Source: UMGS1601 sp900553335 (lineage in GTDB: Bacteria > Bacillota > Clostridia > Oscillospirales > Ruminococcaceae). From it: 64,000 nt of DNA. How positions within the stretch are numbered: the stretch's first letter is position 1; every line of letters begins with the position of its first letter. This document shows positions 19,084 to 28,343 of the stretch, one piece after another. The notes beneath the pieces were generated by a model. That model was not told the origin of the DNA. It searched no databases and worked only from the letters and a program-made list of their open reading frames with translations. Where the stretch lies: contig CALEUW010000024.1 in assembly GCA_937920725.1 (NCBI GenBank), forward strand, positions 97,843-161,842. Reading direction: 5' to 3'. The translations under genes were made by a program, and so were the position numbers.

Positions 19084-19112
19084 ATTGTAACAAACAAATG
19101 TTTGTTTGTCAA
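19084..19112 (-). promoter_or_regulatory. Promoter of DUF3795-uvrA with embedded palindromic operator
   Basis: TTGACA (19112-19107), a 17-base spacer and TACAAT (19089-19084). The spacer is filled by a perfect inverted repeat (19089-19106): AACAAACA, two bases, TGTTTGTT. A repressor bound there would block RNA polymerase. Its length and form fit TetR-family operators; no such regulator gene is in the window. Confidence 0.85.
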
Positions 19113-19116
19113 GATG

Positions 19117-21084
19117 TTATTTTTCGCCTTTTAGCTCTGCGATTTTATCACGAAGGAATGCCGCGTGTTCAAATTCAAGCATTTTTGCTGCCTCTTTCAT
19201 CTGGCGTGTGAGTTTGTCTATCAGCTTTGCAGCTTCCGCTTTGCTCATCTTGTTTTTCTGACGAGCAGAATATTCGACCTCTTCCTTGCTTGAGATTTCA
19301 ATAACATCACGAATGTCCTTGATAATTGTTTTAGGAATGATTCCATGTTCTTCGTTAAATGCCATTTGTATGCTTCTTCTTCGCTCAGTTTCCGAAATAG
19401 CACGTTCCATAGATCCTGTAACCGAATCTGCATACATGATAACCTTTCCGTTTTCATTTCTTGCTGCTCGCCCTATCGTCTGAACAAGCGAGCTCTCAGA
19501 ACGTAAAAATCCCTCTTTGTCCGCGTCTAAAATTGCAACCAAGGAAACTTCAGGAATATCAAGTCCCTCACGAAGCAGATTGATTCCTACCAAAACGTCA
19601 AACTCCCCAAGTCGCAGATCTCTCACTATTTCCATACGCTCTACAGTATCAATTCCATGATGCATATAGCGCACTTTTATTTGATAGCCTTTCAGATATT
19701 CAGTCAAATCTTCAGCCATTTTCTTTGTTAAAGTTGTAACAAGTACACGTTCATGACGCTCAATTCTTGAATTAATCTCAAACAAAAGATCGTCTATCTG
19801 TCCTTCTATAGGGCGAACATCGACAAGCGGGTCTAAAAGCCCTGTAGGACGAATTACCTGTTCTACTATTTGTTTCGACTTATCTCTTTCAAAATCTCCG
19901 GGAGTTGCAGACACAAATACTATCTGATTCAATCTTTCGTAGAACTCATCAAACTTTAACGGTCTGTTGTCTGCAGCTGAAGGCAGTCTGAATCCGTAAT
20001 CTATAAGAGTGTTCTTTCTCGCCCTGTCCCCTGCGTACATTCCTCTTACCTGCGGAATAGAAACGTGCGACTCGTCAACAAACAGCAAAAAGTCATCGGG
20101 AAAGAAATCCAAAAGCGTAAACGGAACTGCTCCCGGTTCCCGTCCTGAAAGCACACGAGAATAATTTTCAATTCCTGAGCAAAATCCTATTTCCTGAAGC
20201 ATTTCTATGTCGTAATTTGTCCGCTGAGCTATTCTCTGTGCTTCGATAAGTAAATTTTTGTCAGTAAAATATTTTATACGGTCATCAAGCTCATGCCGGA
20301 TTTCCTCAATAGCACCCGACATTTTATCTGCACCTACTATATAGTGCGACGCCGGAAAAATAGCAGCATGACTCAACACAGACAAAACGCTTCCTGTGAT
20401 TACATCTATCTCGCTTATTCTGTCAATTTCATCTCCGAAAAATTCAACTCTTATTGCTTTATCAGTATAACTTGCAGGATAGATCTCAACTACATCACCA
20501 CGAACTCTAAACTTGTTTCGTTCAAATGCGATATCGTTTCTTTCATACTGCAATTTAACAAGCTTTTTTAAAAGCTCCTCACGGGATAATTCCATGCCTT
20601 GTCTTACAGAAATTATCATAGACTTATATTCCGCAGGATCTCCGAGCGAATAAATACAAGATACAGACGCAACAATTATAACATCACGTCTTTCGGAGAG
20701 CGCAGAGGTGGCCGAGTGACGAAGTTTATCAATTTCATTGTTTATTGAAGCGTCCTTCTCAATATATACATCTGTGCTTGGAATATACGCTTCCGGCTGA
20801 TAATAGTCGTAATATGAAACAAAATACTCTACAGCATTTTCAGGAAAAAACTCCTTGAACTCGCTGCAAAGCTGAGCCGCCAATATTTTATTGTGTGCTA
20901 AAACCAGCGTCGGGCGGTTGACTTTTGCTATGACATTTGCCATTGTAAAGGTTTTTCCCGATCCTGTAACTCCGAGCAGAGTTTGCTCCTTATAGCCGTT
21001 GTTTATTCCGTTTACCAGAGCGTCGACTGCCTGTGGCTGATCGCCTGATAATTTATAGTCAGATACAAGTTTAAAATGATCCAT
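19117..21084 (-). CDS. uvrB: Excinuclease ABC subunit B
   Basis: UvrB verifies damage and recruits UvrC. The 655 residues show helicase motif I GVTGSGKTFT, the DNA-gripping beta-hairpin region YYDYYQPEAYIPSTD, later motifs (QTIGRAARN) and the C-terminal UvrC-binding UVR motif (LTRQMKEAAKMLEFEHAA). ATG at 21084 is chosen because CGGAG stands 6 bases before it; codons further upstream lack a ribosome site. radC ends 24 bases before it. Confidence 0.97.
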   Translation of the reverse strand: MDHFKLVSDYKLSGDQPQAVDALVNGINNGYKEQTLLGVTGSGKTFTMANVIAKVNRPTLVLAHNKILAAQLCSEFKEFFPENAVEYFVSYYDYYQPEAYIPSTDVYIEKDASINNEIDKLRHSATSALSERRDVIIVASVSCIYSLGDPAEYKSMIISVRQGMELSREELLKKLVKLQYERNDIAFERNKFRVRGDVVEIYPASYTDKAIRVEFFGDEIDRISEIDVITGSVLSVLSHAAIFPASHYIVGADKMSGAIEEIRHELDDRIKYFTDKNLLIEAQRIAQRTNYDIEMLQEIGFCSGIENYSRVLSGREPGAVPFTLLDFFPDDFLLFVDESHVSIPQVRGMYAGDRARKNTLIDYGFRLPSAADNRPLKFDEFYERLNQIVFVSATPGDFERDKSKQIVEQVIRPTGLLDPLVDVRPIEGQIDDLLFEINSRIERHERVLVTTLTKKMAEDLTEYLKGYQIKVRYMHHGIDTVERMEIVRDLRLGEFDVLVGINLLREGLDIPEVSLVAILDADKEGFLRSESSLVQTIGRAARNENGKVIMYADSVTGSMERAISETERRRSIQMAFNEEHGIIPKTIIKDIRDVIEISSKEEVEYSARQKNKMSKAEAAKLIDKLTRQMKEAAKMLEFEHAAFLRDKIAELKGEK

Positions 21085-21107
21085 AGTATTCTCCGAAATT
21101 TTAAAAA

Positions 21108-21809
21108 TTAAATAAAGCTTATCGCACCGCATTCTCTCATTGAAAGAACTTCTCCTTTTCCTACAACAATATGATCTAATATATCAATTCCTATCGGCTT
21201 TAGCTTCCCTATAAGATTATTGGTAAGCATTATATCTTCATTAGATGGACTTGAAAAAGTATCAGGATGATTGTGGGAAATGATAACATGCTGTGAATTT
21301 GCATCAAATGCTGCCTTTGCGACCATTCTTGCTGTAACTACAACCTCGTTTGTAGATCCAACAGATAGGGTGTTGCAGGAAATGATCTGCAAATTATTGT
21401 CAAGACAGCAAACTTTAAATTCTTCATTCTTTACGCCGATGTAGAGTGAAGAAAAATACTTCTTTACAAAATCCATATTATCCATAGAAAGCGACTTATC
21501 GGGTGTAACCTGATAATATCTTAAAAGCTGAGGAATAAGCTTAAGCAGAACAGCTGAATTCTCCCTTATATTTTTAACCTCGCACAGCGACTTGACGGGT
21601 GCGTCAAATACAGCGGTAAGGCTTCCGAAGCGATTTATAAGCTCATGTGCAATATCATTAGTATTTCTTTGAGGGATTGAATAAAACAGCAAAAGCTCAA
21701 GGGCTTCATGCGGTTCAAGGGCTTCTATTCCGTTTTCTAAAAACTTTTGCTTTAAACGCTGTCTGTGTCCTTGATGAATACTGCTTTTTTCTTTTAACTT
21801 GTTTTCCAT
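21108..21809 (-). CDS. radC: RadC-family JAB-domain protein
   Basis: 233 residues with an N-terminal helix-hairpin-helix region and a C-terminal JAMM metalloprotease-like domain carrying the zinc motif HVIISHNHPDTFSSPSNED. Despite the name, a repair role is unproven in the family. It directly precedes uvrB and is probably co-transcribed with it. Confidence 0.92.
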   Translation of the reverse strand: MENKLKEKSSIHQGHRQRLKQKFLENGIEALEPHEALELLLFYSIPQRNTNDIAHELINRFGSLTAVFDAPVKSLCEVKNIRENSAVLLKLIPQLLRYYQVTPDKSLSMDNMDFVKKYFSSLYIGVKNEEFKVCCLDNNLQIISCNTLSVGSTNEVVVTARMVAKAAFDANSQHVIISHNHPDTFSSPSNEDIMLTNNLIGKLKPIGIDILDHIVVGKGEVLSMRECGAISFI

Positions 21810-21919
21810 AATTTTTCCTCACAAAATAAAAACCTATGTTCTTTATGATATTATACAACAAAAAGTTTTTTATGTAAAGCACAATAATAAAAAAAGGTGC
21901 AATAATTCAAAAAGTATGG

Positions 21920-21925
21920 TATACT
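21920..21925 (+). promoter_or_regulatory. Probable -10 box for pseudouridine synthase gene
   Basis: TATACT stands 32 bases before the start codon; no clear -35 box is seen 17 bases upstream. The ribosome site AAGGAG is at 21947-21952. Confidence 0.5.
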
Positions 21926-21957
21926 GGTTAAAAGATAAAAAACAATAAGGAGCTATT

Positions 21958-22905
21958 ATGCAAGAATTTGTAATTTCAAAAAATGACGCAGGACAAAGAA
22001 TTGATAAGTTTTTAACAAAAGCTGTAAAGCGGCTCCCTGCATCCCTAATGTATAAATACATACGCCTTAAACGAATCAAGCTGAACGGAAAAAGATGCGA
22101 AATAAAAACACGTCTGACTGAGGGCGATATTTTAACGCTTTATATAAACGATGAATTTTTTGAATCCTCCAAAGAAACAGATTTTTTATCCGCTCCTGCT
22201 TCTCTTGATATTGTTTACGAGGATAATAATATTATTATCGTCAACAAAAAAACAGGTCTTGTTGTGCATGAAGATAACGACAACGCAAGCGACACGCTTA
22301 TAAACCGCATAAAGCGCTATCTTTATGAAAAAGGAGAATATAATCCTAATGAAGAGATGAGCTTCTCACCGTCGCTGTGCAACAGAATTGACAGAAATAC
22401 AGAGGGACTTGTCATTTGTGCCAAGAATGCCGAAAGCCTTAGAATAATGAATCAGAAAATTAAAGACAGAGAGATCAAGAAAAAATATTTATGTGTTTGC
22501 ATTGGTAATTTTAAAAATAGGTCGGATGAAATTTCTGCATACCTCATAAAGGACGAGAAAAACAATAAAGTCAGGATATATGACAAGCCGATCAAAAATG
22601 CAAAAAAAATAATTACCCGATATAACGTTTTACAGCAAAAGGAAGAACTGTCGCTTGTTGAAATTGATTTAGTTACAGGAAGAACTCATCAGATAAGGGC
22701 GCATATGGCATATATCGGTCATCCTCTGCTGGGAGATGGAAAGTACGGAGAAAACTCTATTAACAGAAAGTGGAGTGTTAAAACTCAAGCTCTTTGCTCT
22801 TTTTCGGTTAAATTTAACTTTACAACAGATTCAGGCATACTCGGATACTTAAATGGCATGGAAATAAAAGCAGAGAAACCTTGGTTTCAAAAGAAGCTGT
22901 TTTAG
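21958..22905 (+). CDS. RluA-family RNA pseudouridine synthase
   Basis: Converts uridine to pseudouridine in rRNA or tRNA. The 315 residues have an N-terminal S4 RNA-binding domain (RIDKFLTKAVKRLP..IRLKRIKLNGKR) and the RluA catalytic domain. The catalytic aspartate sits in NRIDRNTEGL, where most RluA proteins have HRLDxxTSG. The later GRTHQIRAHM is intact. The variant motif is typical of a clostridial subgroup; the target site is unknown. Confidence 0.92.
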   Translation: MQEFVISKNDAGQRIDKFLTKAVKRLPASLMYKYIRLKRIKLNGKRCEIKTRLTEGDILTLYINDEFFESSKETDFLSAPASLDIVYEDNNIIIVNKKTGLVVHEDNDNASDTLINRIKRYLYEKGEYNPNEEMSFSPSLCNRIDRNTEGLVICAKNAESLRIMNQKIKDREIKKKYLCVCIGNFKNRSDEISAYLIKDEKNNKVRIYDKPIKNAKKIITRYNVLQQKEELSLVEIDLVTGRTHQIRAHMAYIGHPLLGDGKYGENSINRKWSVKTQALCSFSVKFNFTTDSGILGYLNGMEIKAEKPWFQKKLF

Positions 22906-22931
22906 CTATCCTTGAAGCAAATATTTAACAG

Positions 22932-22960
22932 TTGATTTTATTTTATGTTTGTGATATAAT
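22932..22960 (+). promoter_or_regulatory. Promoter of PHP-malic enzyme unit
   Basis: TTGATT (22932-22937), a 17-base spacer and a perfect TATAAT (22955-22960). Transcription should start at about 22,967. Confidence 0.85.
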
Positions 22961-22966
22961 TAACAA

Positions 22967-22994
22967 TATATAGTATGCTCGTGTATACTATATA
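22967..22994. promoter_or_regulatory. Operator-like inverted repeat
   Basis: Ten-base perfect arms TATATAGTAT (22967-22976) and ATACTATATA (22985-22994) with an 8-base spacer lie right at the expected transcription start, a repressor-site position. It could also be an mRNA hairpin. Confidence 0.5.
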
Positions 22995-23020
22995 CATTTT
23001 TGTGTAACAGGGAGCAGAAT

Positions 23021-23869
23021 ATGAGTATTACTGGAGATTTACATTGCCATACCACTCTTTCAGACGGGTCGCTTGGCATTGAAGAGGTTATCATTCAAGC
23101 TAAAAGAATGGGGCTTGATTATCTTTCGCTGACCGATCATGACACTTTGTCATCTGCTAACAGAGCGAATGTTCTTGGAGAGCGGTACGGCGTTAAAATT
23201 ATTCCCGGTGTTGAGTTATCAGCGTGGGACGAGGAAAGAAACTGCAAAGTACATATTCTTTGCTATGCGCCGCAGAAGCCTGACAGACTTGAGGGACTTT
23301 GTTACAAGTCGTGTGAAATACGAAAGCTCTGCTCTAAAGATATGATTGAAAAGGTAAAGGAAATCTACCCGATTACCACTGAATCAGTACTTAAATACAC
23401 AAAAAGCAGTAAAAGTATTTTCAAATCGCATATAATGCGTGCGCTTATAAATTACGGTTATGCAACCGAATATTACGGCGACTTAAACGAAAAGCTTTTT
23501 GACCGAAAAAACGGCATCTGCTCTGTAGTAAGAAGATATCCGAATGTTAAATTTGTGCTTGATTTAATACATTCTTCAAGAGGAATCGCTGTAATGGCTC
23601 ACCCTTGTCTTTACGATAACGTTGAGCTTTGTGAGGAGTTGGCGGCCAAAGGTAAACTTGACGGGGTAGAAGTTTATCATTTTTCTGCTGACAAAGAACA
23701 TGAGAAAAAGCTTTTAGATATAACGCAAAAGTACAATTTGATCGCTACCGGCGGTTCTGATTTTCACGGCTCTTATAATATGCAGCCTACTTATATCGGA
23801 AGCAGAACAACAGATGAAGAAAACATAAATAAAATGCTTGAGCTTATAAAACTCAATGCATCAAGATAG
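23021..23869 (+). CDS. PHP-domain metal-dependent phosphoesterase
   Basis: 282 residues of the polymerase-and-histidinol-phosphatase fold. The metal-binding motifs DLHCHTTLSDGS (N-terminus), LTDHDT and GGSDFHGS are all present. Related proteins hydrolyse nucleoside 3',5'-bisphosphates or trim RNA ends. ATG at 23021 follows GGGAGC; the frame is open for seven codons upstream but without a ribosome site. The malic enzyme gene begins 11 bases downstream. Confidence 0.88.
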   Translation: MSITGDLHCHTTLSDGSLGIEEVIIQAKRMGLDYLSLTDHDTLSSANRANVLGERYGVKIIPGVELSAWDEERNCKVHILCYAPQKPDRLEGLCYKSCEIRKLCSKDMIEKVKEIYPITTESVLKYTKSSKSIFKSHIMRALINYGYATEYYGDLNEKLFDRKNGICSVVRRYPNVKFVLDLIHSSRGIAVMAHPCLYDNVELCEELAAKGKLDGVEVYHFSADKEHEKKLLDITQKYNLIATGGSDFHGSYNMQPTYIGSRTTDEENINKMLELIKLNASR

Positions 23870-23880
23870 AGGTAGAGAAG

Positions 23881-25062
23881 ATGGACATAATGGAAAAGGC
23901 GCTTAAGTTTCACAAAGACTTAGGCGGAAAAATTGAGGTAGTTTCAAGAGCAAAAATTAATGACAGAGATTCTTTAAGTGTTGCTTATACACCAGGTGTT
24001 GCTGAACCTTGTCTTAAAATCAAAGAAAATCCCGAGCTTTCATACGAGCTTACAAGACGCTCTAATCTAGTTGCCGTTATAACAGACGGAACTGCTGTTC
24101 TTGGTCTTGGAGATATAGGCGGCCTTGCAGGCATGCCTGTCATGGAGGGTAAATGTGCGCTATTTAAAGAGTTTGCAGATGTTGACGCTTTTCCTCTGTG
24201 CGTAAAATCTAAAGATACTGACGAGATAGTGAGAACAATAGAACTTATCTCAGACAGCTTCGGCGGAATTAATCTTGAGGATATAGCTGCGCCACGATGC
24301 TTTGAAATTGAAAAAAAGCTTAAAGAAAAGCTTGATATTCCTGTGTTTCATGATGATCAGCACGGAACAGCAATAGTTGTCGGCGCTGCTCTAATTAACG
24401 CTTGCAAAATTGCTGGTAAAAAGCTGTCTGAGCTAACACTCGTAATCAACGGCGCAGGAGCTGCAGGTACTGCAATCGGCAAATTTTTAATTTCTTTAGG
24501 TGTTGGCGATGTAATTATGGTTGACATAGATGGAATAATATGTGATGGCGATGAAACTCTTAGTTCTGCACACCAAAAAATCGCAAAGATTACAAACAAG
24601 AATCACAGAACAGGTTCACTTGCAGATGCTGTTGACGGAGCAGATGTATTTGTTGGAGTTTCTAAGCCCGGACTTCTTACAGAAGACATGGTCAGAAGCA
24701 TGAACGACAAATCTATTATTTTTGCTATGGCAAATCCAACTCCCGAAATAATGCCTGACGCAGCTAAAAATGCAGGAGCTTTTATAGTAGGAACAGGAAG
24801 AAGTGACTTCCCTAATCAAATCAATAATGTTGTTGCATTTCCCGGAATTTTTAAGGGAGCTTTAAGCGTTCGTGCTACTGATATAAATGAAGAGATGAAG
24901 CTTGCAGCGTCATTTGCAATAGCTTCCTGTGTCGATGACAACAAGCTTTCGAGAGATTATATTCTTCCAGATTCGTTTGACAGAAGAATTCCAGAAGCAG
25001 TAGCAAAGGCTGTGGCTGAAGCAGCTATAAAGAGCGGAGTTTCAAAACTAAAGACTAAATAA
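23881..25062 (+). CDS. NAD(P)-dependent malic enzyme
   Basis: Oxidatively decarboxylates malate to pyruvate. The 393-residue short bacterial form lacks the C-terminal phosphotransacetylase-like domain of some relatives. Visible are YTPGVAEPC, GLGDIGGLAGMPVMEGK, the metal/substrate segment FHDDQHGTA and the Rossmann motif NGAGAAGTAIG. With pyk in the same window it fits fermentative C4/C3 metabolism. The TSCPD gene follows after 12 bases. Confidence 0.95.
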   Translation: MDIMEKALKFHKDLGGKIEVVSRAKINDRDSLSVAYTPGVAEPCLKIKENPELSYELTRRSNLVAVITDGTAVLGLGDIGGLAGMPVMEGKCALFKEFADVDAFPLCVKSKDTDEIVRTIELISDSFGGINLEDIAAPRCFEIEKKLKEKLDIPVFHDDQHGTAIVVGAALINACKIAGKKLSELTLVINGAGAAGTAIGKFLISLGVGDVIMVDIDGIICDGDETLSSAHQKIAKITNKNHRTGSLADAVDGADVFVGVSKPGLLTEDMVRSMNDKSIIFAMANPTPEIMPDAAKNAGAFIVGTGRSDFPNQINNVVAFPGIFKGALSVRATDINEEMKLAASFAIASCVDDNKLSRDYILPDSFDRRIPEAVAKAVAEAAIKSGVSKLKTK

Positions 25063-25074
25063 GGAGGATTTCAA

Positions 25075-25320
25075 ATGACCTACAGCTATAAAACAAAAGG
25101 TGTTTGCTCAAGACAGATAAATTTTGAAATTGAAGACGGTATCATTAAAGAAATTAAGTTTATCGGAGGATGCCACGGCAACACTCAGGGAGTTGCAGCG
25201 CTTGCAAAGGGCAGAACAGTTCAAGAGATAATAGATTTATTAGAAGGAATTGACTGCGGAGGCAGAGGAACTTCCTGCCCTGATCAGCTTGCTAAGGCAT
25301 TAAAAGAAGCCACAAAATAA
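25075..25320 (+). CDS. TSCPD-domain protein (TIGR03905 type)
   Basis: 81 residues with the C-terminal TSCPD motif GRGTSCPDQLAKAL and three further cysteines, matching a small clostridial family. The domain is related to the zinc-binding C-terminus of some ribonucleotide reductases. Its own role is unknown. It is preceded by AAGGAGG and ends the plus-strand unit. Confidence 0.9.
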   Translation: MTYSYKTKGVCSRQINFEIEDGIIKEIKFIGGCHGNTQGVAALAKGRTVQEIIDLLEGIDCGGRGTSCPDQLAKALKEATK

Positions 25321-25325
25321 GTAAA

Positions 25326-25372
25326 CAAAAATCCCTTCGGATGCAGAATCGGCAGTCCGAAGGGATTTTTTC
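25326..25372. terminator. Bidirectional terminator
   Basis: ATCCCTTCGGA and TCCGAAGGGAT form an 11-base stem with T-runs on both strands, between convergent genes (TSCPD and YitT). Confidence 0.9.
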
Positions 25373-26273
25373 ATTCCTTTATGCTCTTTCTCATAACGTC
25401 AGAAACATCTGTTATTGTTACAAATGCAGATGGATCAACATCAGAAATAACACGTTTCATTTTTGCAATCTGAAAACGGTTTACAACAAAATAAATGATT
25501 TTTTTAGAAGAGGTTGAATAAAACCCTTCTGCATCAATGAGGGTTATTCCCCTACCGAAAGTATCCGAAAGAGCCTGGCTTATTTCGTCGTGCTTTTCGG
25601 TAACTATCATTGCGGATTTTGCTTTGTCAAGTCCCTCTACGATAAAGTCTACTGTTTTGATTCCTACAGCATAGGTTATAATTGAATAAAGCGGTAAAAT
25701 CCAGCTCTTTAATAGTATCCCTACAACGATATACAACATAGCATTATAGATCATTACAAATGTGCCTACTGTTATTCCAATCCTCTTAGAGAAGATAACA
25801 GCCATAACTTCTATTCCGTCAATTGCTCCTCCGAAACGAATAGTAGTACCGCTTCCTATACCCGAAATCATACCTCCAAAAACTGCACACAGAATAAGAT
25901 CATTCCCTGCAAATGGAGAAGAAACAGATACGTCGATCGGAATGACATACGTTATGAGGTAAGACGCAACGGAATATATGACTATCGTAAAAATCGAGTA
26001 TATTGTAAATGTTTTACCTTGTCGTTTTGCTCCGAAAATAAAAAACGGTATATTTAAAATTACAAGAAAAAAAGATAAATTAAGATAGTCTGGTGTTATT
26101 TGCCATAGAAGCATTGACGTTCCCGAAAGTCCGCTGTCGTATAGATGAACCGGAGCTAAAAAAAGTGTTACGCCAAGTGCGTTGATAATTCCTGCAAAGA
26201 ATAGAAACACGAAATTTACAGGACTTAATTCCTTCTTAGACTTTTTATGTTTAAATATGTACTTCAAATTCAT
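25371..26273 (-). CDS. YitT family membrane protein
   Basis: 300 residues: about six membrane helices (residues 20-200) followed by a soluble C-terminal DUF2179-type domain (GRGITLIDAEGFYSTSSKKIIYFVVNRFQI). YitT proteins are widespread in Bacillota and of unsettled function. AGGAGG precedes the start. The gene lies alone, with terminators at both ends. Confidence 0.93.
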   Translation of the reverse strand: MNLKYIFKHKKSKKELSPVNFVFLFFAGIINALGVTLFLAPVHLYDSGLSGTSMLLWQITPDYLNLSFFLVILNIPFFIFGAKRQGKTFTIYSIFTIVIYSVASYLITYVIPIDVSVSSPFAGNDLILCAVFGGMISGIGSGTTIRFGGAIDGIEVMAVIFSKRIGITVGTFVMIYNAMLYIVVGILLKSWILPLYSIITYAVGIKTVDFIVEGLDKAKSAMIVTEKHDEISQALSDTFGRGITLIDAEGFYSTSSKKIIYFVVNRFQIAKMKRVISDVDPSAFVTITDVSDVMRKSIKE

Positions 26274-26281
26274 TACCTCCT

Positions 26282-26323
26282 AAAAAAGCTGCTGAGTATA
26301 CAAAAAGTATATATTCAGCAGCT
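26282..26323 (-). terminator. Terminator after M18 aminopeptidase
   Basis: On the minus strand GCTGCTGA.. and ..TCAGCAGC form a long stem followed by six Ts, just before the YitT ribosome site. Confidence 0.85.
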
Positions 26324-26339
26324 TTGCTAATTCTAATGT

Positions 26340-27740
26340 TTAATTTTCAAAAAATACTCTGAAGGCTTTATATGCCATGTATGTGTCAACCTTAGAAGCA
26401 ATCTCAAAAGGTGCATGCATTGAAAGAATAGGAACGCCTACATCAATTACGTCAATATTCAGGTTTGCAATATACTGTGCAACTGTTCCGCCGCCGCCGA
26501 GATCAACCTTTCCAAGTTCTCCGGTTTGCCAGATAACGTTATTGCTGTCAAGCAGTTCTCTTACTCTGTAAACATACTCCGCCGAAGCATCGCTAGTTCC
26601 TGATTTTCCTCTTGCACCTGTAAACTTTGTAACTACAACTCCGTAATTTATTTTTGAAGCGTTTCTTGACTCAGTAACATCAGGAAATGTCGGATCAGCC
26701 GCTGCATTAACATCAGCTGATAAGCATTCAGACGCAGATACTACATGCCGTGGAATAGCTCCCATATTTTCAGCGATATCACTTATAAAATAAGTAAGAT
26801 ATGCACTGTTAAGGCCTGTATTTCCGTCGCTTCCCGTTTCTTCTTTATCTGTCAAAACAGTAATAGCTGTTTTTTTAGGCGAATCAGTATCTAAAATCGC
26901 CTTTAGAGCTGTATATGCACATACTCTGTCGTCCTGTCCGTAAGCGCCGATCATGCTTCTGTCAAAGCCTAAATCTCTAGCTTTAAAAGCAGGTACTGCT
27001 TCAAGTTCAGCTGATACGAAATCGTCCTCAGTAAGCTTGTATTTTTCGTTGAGAAGCTTTAAGATATTAAGCTTAACACGCTCTGATTCCTTGTCATCTT
27101 TAAAAGGGCGAGAACCGATGAGAATATTAAGCTCCTCTCCTTTAATAATTTCAGGTGACGGACGTTTCATCTGGGACTGTGCTAAGTGCGGAAGCAAATC
27201 GGTAATGCAGAAAACAGGATCGCCGTCTTCTTCACCTATGTTAATTTCAACCTTTTCACCACTGCTGAGAAAAATTACTCCATGAAGCGACAAAGGAATA
27301 GTTGTCCACTGATACTTTTTAATTCCTCCGTAATAATGAGTCTTAAAAAGAGCAAGCTCACCGTCCTCATAAATAGGATTCTGCTTTAAATCAATTCTTG
27401 GACTGTCAATATGGGCTGCCGAAATTCTAACACCGTTGTTTATGTCCTCAGAGCCTATTACAGCTAAGATAACAGCCTTCTCCCTGTTTACCGCATAAAC
27501 CTTATCACCAGGCTTTAGCTTCTTTGAAAAATCAAATTCTTCAAAGCCGTTTTGCTTTGCAAGCTTTACTGTTTCATATACAGCCTCTCGCTCAGTTTTC
27601 GCCGAGTCTAAAAATTTTTTATAATCCTCACAAAACTCGTCTGCCTTTTTGATTTCCTCATCACTTAGAACAAGACAGGCATTTTTTTTCTTTGTAAAAA
27701 GCTCTTCTTTTAAGCTTTTTGCAGTATTTACCTCGCTCAT
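26340..27740 (-). CDS. M18 family aminopeptidase
   Basis: Zinc aminopeptidase that removes N-terminal residues from peptides in the cytoplasm. The 466 residues contain the metal-ligand motifs AAHIDSPRIDLK, DKEETGSDGNTG and the C-terminal SMHAPFEI. Length is normal for the family. It starts 3 bases after the lytic transglycosylase gene ends. Confidence 0.93.
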   Translation of the reverse strand: MSEVNTAKSLKEELFTKKKNACLVLSDEEIKKADEFCEDYKKFLDSAKTEREAVYETVKLAKQNGFEEFDFSKKLKPGDKVYAVNREKAVILAVIGSEDINNGVRISAAHIDSPRIDLKQNPIYEDGELALFKTHYYGGIKKYQWTTIPLSLHGVIFLSSGEKVEINIGEEDGDPVFCITDLLPHLAQSQMKRPSPEIIKGEELNILIGSRPFKDDKESERVKLNILKLLNEKYKLTEDDFVSAELEAVPAFKARDLGFDRSMIGAYGQDDRVCAYTALKAILDTDSPKKTAITVLTDKEETGSDGNTGLNSAYLTYFISDIAENMGAIPRHVVSASECLSADVNAAADPTFPDVTESRNASKINYGVVVTKFTGARGKSGTSDASAEYVYRVRELLDSNNVIWQTGELGKVDLGGGGTVAQYIANLNIDVIDVGVPILSMHAPFEIASKVDTYMAYKAFRVFFEN

Positions 27741-27743
27741 ATT

Positions 27744-28343
27744 TCATTCTCCTTCATATAGATTTTTATAAGATTCGTAAGTTGATACGATTTTTTTAAC
27801 ATAATGCCTTGTTTCACTAAAAGGAACGGTTTCTACATCAAAATCATCAAGTGAAATAGTTCCTTCAGAAATCCATTTTTCAGTATTTCCGATTCCGCCG
27901 TTATATGCTGCGGAAGCTATTCTGTAGTCGCCAAACTCGTTAAGAAGTTGCTTTAAAATAAAACAACCGTATTTTATATTGCATTCAGGATCTGTCATAT
28001 CGCTGTATGTAACCTCATCTGCCTCACCAAGTTTTTGACTGACCTCGTCAAACGCAATTGGCATGATCTGCATAAGTCCCGTTGCACCTGCTGAAGAAGT
28101 CGCAGACGGATTAAAGTTGCTCTCAACTTTGATAACCGAATACACATAAAGAGGGTCTAAATTATATTCTTGACTGTATTTCTCAACATATTCCGAATAA
28201 CTTTTCTGATAAAAATATTGTTTTGAAAAGCTAGGAATAAGTCCGGCAACAGCATATATAAACCCGAATAAAACCGCTGCTGTAATAACGAATATAAAAA
28301 GCCAGCCAAGCGGTTTAATTCTTTTCTTTTGGTTTTTCGCCAT
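27744..28343 (-). CDS. Lytic transglycosylase (Slt-type), membrane-anchored
   Basis: Cleaves peptidoglycan between MurNAc and GlcNAc. One N-terminal membrane helix (about 12-34) anchors the 199-residue protein with its catalytic domain outside. The catalytic glutamate is E74 in VESNFNP, followed by GATGLMQIMP and AAYNGG. The gene overlaps coaE by about 29 bases. Confidence 0.93.
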   Translation of the reverse strand: MAKNQKKRIKPLGWLFIFVITAAVLFGFIYAVAGLIPSFSKQYFYQKSYSEYVEKYSQEYNLDPLYVYSVIKVESNFNPSATSSAGATGLMQIMPIAFDEVSQKLGEADEVTYSDMTDPECNIKYGCFILKQLLNEFGDYRIASAAYNGGIGNTEKWISEGTISLDDFDVETVPFSETRHYVKKIVSTYESYKNLYEGE

